Assembly (NCBI RefSeq): GCF_048268525.1
Contig: NZ_JBLWVH010000003.1
Coordinates: forward strand, 62,001-126,000
DNA length: 64,000 bases
DNA from: Maricaulis sp048268525
Lineage (GTDB): Bacteria; Pseudomonadota; Alphaproteobacteria; Caulobacterales; Maricaulaceae
Reading direction: 5' to 3'
The translations under genes were made by a program, and so were the position numbers. The notes under the pieces are model-generated. The model worked only from the letters and a program-made list of their open reading frames with translations. It had not been told where the DNA came from and ran no database searches. Positions within the stretch are counted from its first letter, which is position 1; every line of letters begins with the position of its first letter. This document shows, in pieces, positions 60,569 through 64,000 of this stretch.

Positions 60569-62292
60569 TCGAAGCCCTCTACGACGTCTCACCGGCCTGG
60601 CCGGTCATCATCGCCGGCCTGCTGGCCGCGGCCTTCCCCTTCCATACCGCACGCAAGGGCCTGGCCCTGATAGCGCCGGTGCTGGCGCTGGGCCTGTGGT
60701 TCAATGCGCCCTCGGGTGACCATGTCGGCGGGCTCATCGAGCTGGGCGGTTTCACCATGGAAACCTTCCGCTTTGACGGGCTGTCGCGGATCTGGGGCCT
60801 GATCTTCATCATCGCCGCCTTCATCAACGGGCTCTACGGCCTGCACGAGAAGGACCGCATCGCCGATGCCGCCGGCCTGATCTATGCCGGTGCCGGCCTG
60901 GGCGCCGTCTTTGCCGGTGACCTGTTGTCCCTGTTCGTGTTCTGGGAGCTGACGGCGATCTCCTCGGTCTTCCTGATCTGGGGCGCCCGCAACAATGCCG
61001 CCTACAAGGCCGGCCTGCGCTATCTGGCGATCCACGTCCTGTCCGGCGTGCTGCTGCTGACCGGTGCGGTGATCCGGGCCAGCGAGACCGGCAGCTGGGC
61101 CTTTGACGAGAGCCTGTCCATCGAGACGCTGGGCGGTTTCCTGATCTTCATCGCCTTCGGCATCAAATGCGCCTTCCCCTTCCTGCACAACTGGCTGCAG
61201 GACGCCTATCCCAAGGCCACCATTACCGGCGCCGTGGTCCTCTCCGCCTTCACCACCAAGCTGGCCGTCTATGCGCTGGCACGCGGCTATGCCGGGACCG
61301 ACCAGCTGATCTGGATCGGCGCCGTCATGACGGCCTTCCCGGTCTTCTTTGCCGTGGTCGAGAATGATCTGCGCAAGGTGTTGTCCTATTCGCTCAACAA
61401 CCAGCTGGGCTTCATGGTTGTCGGCATCGGTGTCGGCACCGAGCTGGCGATCAATGGCGCCGCCGCACACGCCTTTGTGCACATCATCTACAAGGCGCTG
61501 TTGTTCATGAGCATGGGCGCGGTCTTGCTGCGGGTAGGCACGGTGAAAGCCTCCGAGCTGGGCGGGCTGTTCAAGTCGATGCCGGCCACCACGGTATTCT
61601 GCCTGATCGGGGCGGCCTCGATTTCGGCCTTCCCGCTCTTTTCCGGCTTTGTCGCCAAGGCGCTGACCCTGGCCGCTGTGGCCCAGGAAGGCCATTGGAT
61701 GGTCTGGCTGGTGCTGGTCTTTGCCTCCGCCGGTGTGCTGGAGCATTCCGGCATCAAGATCCCGTATTTCGCCTTCTTCAGCCATGACCGTGGCCATCGC
61801 GTCCGCGAAGCACCGGTCAACATGCTGATGGCGATGGGGATGGCGGCACTGATCTGCGTCTATCTGGGTGTGAATTACGGCGTGCTCTACGAGCTCGTGC
61901 CTTTCCCGGAGGCGGCGCTGCACTATGAGCCCTACACCTTCGACCATATCGTCGGGCAGATGCAGCTCTTGCTGGGGGCCATGTTCGCCTTCGCCTTCCT
62001 GGTGCGGATGAAGTGGTATCCGGACGAAAAGCGCGGTGTGAATATCGACACCGACTGGTTCTACCGCCGCTTCCTGGCCAATACGATGAGCTGGGGGCAT
62101 GCCATGTTCGGTCGTCTCTGGGCCTCGATCGGCAATGTGCTGGGCGGAGTCCGGCGCCGGACCGGCGGAAAACTGTTCGAGGTTTTCAGTCCTATCGGTG
62201 CCTTGAGCCGGGATATCCCCAGTGGATTGCTGGCCATCTGGACCAGTGCGCTGCTGGCGATCGTCCTGCTGATCGCCTACCTCGCGCCTTAA
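60565..62292 (+). CDS. Third NuoL/M-like antiporter subunit
   Basis: A 575-residue NuoL/M/N-family protein. Key residues are Glu in LFVFWELTAISSVF (near 130) and Lys in IAFGIKCAFPFLHNWLQDAYP (near 205). After the core of about 14 helices it extends with a C-terminal amphipathic/membrane region (RRRTGGKLFEVFSPIG, about 530-575), somewhat like the C-terminal arm of NuoL. It may stand in for the missing MrpA N-terminal half. It overlaps the small gene by 4 bp. A terminator follows. Confidence 0.9.
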   Translation: MIEALYDVSPAWPVIIAGLLAAAFPFHTARKGLALIAPVLALGLWFNAPSGDHVGGLIELGGFTMETFRFDGLSRIWGLIFIIAAFINGLYGLHEKDRIADAAGLIYAGAGLGAVFAGDLLSLFVFWELTAISSVFLIWGARNNAAYKAGLRYLAIHVLSGVLLLTGAVIRASETGSWAFDESLSIETLGGFLIFIAFGIKCAFPFLHNWLQDAYPKATITGAVVLSAFTTKLAVYALARGYAGTDQLIWIGAVMTAFPVFFAVVENDLRKVLSYSLNNQLGFMVVGIGVGTELAINGAAAHAFVHIIYKALLFMSMGAVLLRVGTVKASELGGLFKSMPATTVFCLIGAASISAFPLFSGFVAKALTLAAVAQEGHWMVWLVLVFASAGVLEHSGIKIPYFAFFSHDRGHRVREAPVNMLMAMGMAALICVYLGVNYGVLYELVPFPEAALHYEPYTFDHIVGQMQLLLGAMFAFAFLVRMKWYPDEKRGVNIDTDWFYRRFLANTMSWGHAMFGRLWASIGNVLGGVRRRTGGKLFEVFSPIGALSRDIPSGLLAIWTSALLAIVLLIAYLAP

Positions 62293-62313
62293 GTCTCAGG
62301 TACTTGCGAAATA

Positions 62314-62349
62314 AAAGAGGGCGCAACCCGCACAGGTTGCGCCCTCTTT
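62314..62349 (+). terminator. Terminator of the antiporter operon
   Basis: A 15-bp perfect stem, AAAGAGGGCGCAACC with its complement, a 6-base loop and a T-rich tail, 21 bp past the last stop. Confidence 0.88.
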
Positions 62350-62452
62350 CTTTGCAACAAAAATAGGAATATTATCCCCACCTGGGTGTAGCCATCTTAG
62401 CATCACGTCGGTCGCGGCCATCGGGGCGCCGCGTCAGAACGGGAGCGTTCGG

Positions 62453-62839
62453 ATGAGCCGTATCATGTGCAGACTGGAAGAGGATGTCGCCCGGGCCCGA
62501 CTGGCCCAGAGCGCCGTGGCCTACGCCTTCGGGATATCGCAGCGCGAGCTGGAGGCACCGACCCGGCGATCGCGGGAGGCCGCCCTGGCCCGGCAGGCGG
62601 CGATGTATCTGGCCCATGTTGCCTTCGAGCTGCCGCTGACCCGTGTGGCGCTGGCCTTCGGGCGCGATCGCACCACCGCCGCCCATGCCTGTCACCGCAT
62701 CGAGGACCGGCGCGATGACCGCGCCTTTGACGATTATATGGACGCGCTGGAAGCGGCCCTGCGTACCGCGCCGCGACTGAGCGGGTTGCAGCGTCTGGCC
62801 GGTCTGGAACGCTTTGAACGCCCGGAGCGTCTGACATGA
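62453..62839 (+). CDS. Stand-alone DnaA domain IV (origin-binding HTH) protein
   Basis: A 128-residue protein whose centre (about residues 45-90) reads RQAAMYLAHVAFELPLTRVALAFG then RDRTTAAHACHRIEDRRDD. This is the DnaA C-terminal DNA-binding signature (compare DnaA RDHTTVxHA), without the AAA+ ATPase domain. Such proteins are found in alphaproteobacteria near a DUF6456 gene. It could bind DnaA-box DNA as a regulator or competitor. The ATG at 62453 has a moderate ribosome site (GGGAGCG). Its stop overlaps the start of the next gene by 4 bp. Confidence 0.85.
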   Translation: MSRIMCRLEEDVARARLAQSAVAYAFGISQRELEAPTRRSREAALARQAAMYLAHVAFELPLTRVALAFGRDRTTAAHACHRIEDRRDDRAFDDYMDALEAALRTAPRLSGLQRLAGLERFERPERLT

Positions 62840-63549
62840 GCGCGCCGCGCTGGATGCGCGCCCTGGCCCGGCCCGGCGCCCGCATGGTGCCGCCCGGCGA
62901 GATCGAGGCGAGGGCGGTGGTGTTGCAGAAAGGCGATCGCCGCCGCCGCCCGACTTCACGCCTCTCCCCCAGCCGTTTTGAAGAGGCGATGCGCTGTGGC
63001 TGGCTGGCCAAGCGGGACAATGGCCTGGTGCTGTCCGCCGACGGTCAGGCGGCCCTGAAAGCCGGTACGCGTGGCGAGGATCCCGACCCGGCCAGCCGGC
63101 ATCGTGAGATGGAGGACCGGCCGGTGATGGACCGGGAAGGTCAGGTCTCCACGGCAAGGGCCAATCGCCGTGAAGGCCCGCTCGGCCCCTGGCTGGATGG
63201 TCTTGAACCGCATCAGCGCCAGGCCGGCGAGCGTTTCATCAGCGATTATCACCAATCCACCCTGATGAGCCCGGTCACCCGCAACTGGTCCCCCACCGCC
63301 CAGCGCCGCAGCGAGGGCCGTCGCAAGAGTCCGGAAGACGCCGCCTTGGGCGCCCTGGCCGCCAAGGACCGCGTCATGAACGCCCTCGACGCCCTCGGTC
63401 CGGCCTTCGCTCGCGTCATCGAGGCCGCCCTGGTCCACGAAGACAGCGCCGCCGCGTTGGAGCGCCGTTTCGGCTGGGCGGCACGGTCGGGGCGCACGGT
63501 GCTTGGCCTGGCGCTGACGCGCCTGGCTGAAATCTATCGGTTGGTGTGA
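62836..63549 (+). CDS. DUF6456 protein
   Basis: A 237-residue protein of the alphaproteobacterial DUF6456 family. The N-terminal half has a winged-helix-like stretch (LSPSRFEEAMRCGWLAKRD, LVLSADGQAALKAG), and the C-terminal half (about 115-235) carries LEPHQRQAGERFISDYHQS, which resembles the phage-type regulatory fold of this family. It is translationally coupled to the DnaA domain IV protein, so the pair probably works on the same DNA process. Function is unknown. Confidence 0.78.
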   Translation: MSAPRWMRALARPGARMVPPGEIEARAVVLQKGDRRRRPTSRLSPSRFEEAMRCGWLAKRDNGLVLSADGQAALKAGTRGEDPDPASRHREMEDRPVMDREGQVSTARANRREGPLGPWLDGLEPHQRQAGERFISDYHQSTLMSPVTRNWSPTAQRRSEGRRKSPEDAALGALAAKDRVMNALDALGPAFARVIEAALVHEDSAAALERRFGWAARSGRTVLGLALTRLAEIYRLV

Positions 63550-63594
63550 GGGGGGAGTGATGCGCTGTTGCACTGACACTTCATTGTTACCCCG

Positions 63595-63708
63595 CCACTT
63601 CATTTTTCCCGGGCGTAGACCCGGGACCCACGAAACGATCCGGCGAGCGATAAGTCTCCCGTCGGTCCCGGATCGCGCCGAGGCGCGTCCGGGAAAAATG
63701 GAAAGTGG
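63595..63708. repeat. 114-bp composite palindrome, second family
   Basis: The ends CCACTTCATTTTTCCCGG and its imperfect complement at 63689-63708 pair. Inside are shorter hairpins (CCCGGGCGTAGACCCGGG; CGCGCCGAGGCGCG). It lies between convergent genes, just left of copy D of the 120-bp family. Confidence 0.7.
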
Positions 63709-63771
63709 GCTTACGGTGTGGCGCCAGCCCGCCCAGCGTGGGATGACGACGACTGGCAAGCCACAGCCCAG

Positions 63772-63891
63772 TTGTCATCCCTGATGGACGCCCCGCAAAG
63801 GCGGGGCGAAAGTCAGGGACCTAGCTGGTGGCGACCACATGGGTCCCCGCCCTGCGTCCGGCCTTCGCCGGACATCCAGCAGGGATGACAA
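63772..63891. repeat. 120-bp palindromic element, copy D
   Basis: Full copy in the orientation of A, ends TTGTCATCCC/GGGATGACAA. One hairpin is CCCCGC-AAAG-GCGGGG, the other GTCCGGC/GCCGGAC. It lies between the DUF6456 gene and the convergent sufE-like gene. Confidence 0.9.
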
Positions 63892-63914
63892 AGGGTCGGG
63901 CCAGCTCAGACCCC

Positions 63915-64000
63915 CTACACCGTCTCCGCTTCCCCCCGGATCCGGCCGATCATCGAGGCCAGACCGTTGGAGCGCTGTGGGGAGAGGTGTTCGGCGAGGC
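63915..64000 (-). CDS. sufE: SufE-like protein, 3' end only
   Basis: The last 28 codons of a minus-strand gene lie in the window, ending at the TAG at 63915-63917. The visible product contains LSPQRSNGLASMIGRIR, which matches the C-terminal end of SufE (LSPxRSNGL...). SufE accepts sulfur from SufS for Fe-S cluster assembly. Most of the gene, including the active-site Cys, is outside the window. Confidence 0.6.
   Translation of the reverse strand, partial: LAEHLSPQRSNGLASMIGRIRGEAETV

Noticed and set aside
54528..62292. Complex I (nuo) operon
   Set aside because: NuoL/M/N- and NuoK-like proteins are present, but MrpE, MrpF, MrpG and MrpB signatures are specific to the Mrp/Mbh antiporter module, and no NuoB/C/D/G genes are in the window.
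24367..63891. CRISPR-like interpretation of the 120-bp repeats
   Set aside because: Copies are thousands of bases apart, palindromic and in both orientations, with no spacers and no cas genes.

Overview
The window reads as a high-GC alphaproteobacterial chromosome segment. The gene set (DUF2336, DUF6456, a free-standing DnaA domain IV protein, ExbB/ExbD/TonB genes with DUF3450 and TPR partners, ccmFGHI) suggests a marine Caulobacterales/Maricaulales-type organism such as Maricaulis. That placement is inference from gene content, not a database match. Apart from one IS110-type transposase and several families of intergenic palindromes, the content looks like ordinary chromosome.

Layout. 1-854: 3'-truncated secreted M28 peptidase (minus). 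1007-9576: eight tightly packed minus-strand genes (three acyl-CoA dehydrogenases, two SDR dehydrogenases, an acyl-CoA ligase, a MaoC hydratase and a quinone oxidoreductase-like protein), probably one operon that activates and beta-oxidises an unidentified acid. 9771-10679: acyl-CoA desaturase. 10763-12805: orphan GAF/PAS sensor kinase, divergent from a small predicted lipoprotein. 13293-17129: ccmFGHI cytochrome c maturation operon with overlapping genes and no ccmE. 17190-18659: sodium/solute symporter. 18835-20055: glutaryl-CoA dehydrogenase. 20153-20887: TPR membrane protein. 20969-21059: tRNA-Ser(GCT), followed by an IS110 transposase with a structured leader (candidate bridge RNA).

22867-27529: pdxH, a DUF1499 protein, an HxlR regulator with two visible operators and its divergent neighbour, an MBL-fold hydrolase and an ATP-grasp-like protein. 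27894-33097: oppB and oppC, then two minus-strand secreted paralogues, then oppA; no ATPase gene is present. 33173-36281: DUF3667 protein and SppA. 36467-36855: divergent tRNA-Pro(CGG) and tRNA-Gln(TTG). 37492-45900: an extended TonB energy-transduction cluster (DUF3450, TtpC-like ExbB, ExbB, two ExbD, TonB, TPR, TPR, TonB) behind a 636-bp untranslated region.

46141-54355: S9 peptidase, MsrB, MFS transporter, DoxX-like protein, DUF2336 protein, metallophosphoesterase, lipid kinase and GIY-YIG protein. 54528-62292: a ten-gene Mrp-type cation/proton antiporter operon in the order E-F-G-(DUF4040)-B-C-D-D'-small-D''. This is the order of the antiporter module of archaeal membrane-bound hydrogenases rather than the usual A-to-G order, and it carries three NuoL/M/N-type subunits. 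62453-63549: DnaA domain IV protein and DUF6456 protein. 63915-64000: the 3' end of a sufE-like gene.

The most notable non-coding signal is a 120-bp imperfect palindrome present in four full-length copies (24367, 29771, 45947, 63772). All four are exactly 120 bp, all lie between convergent genes, and they carry compensatory base changes in one hairpin.
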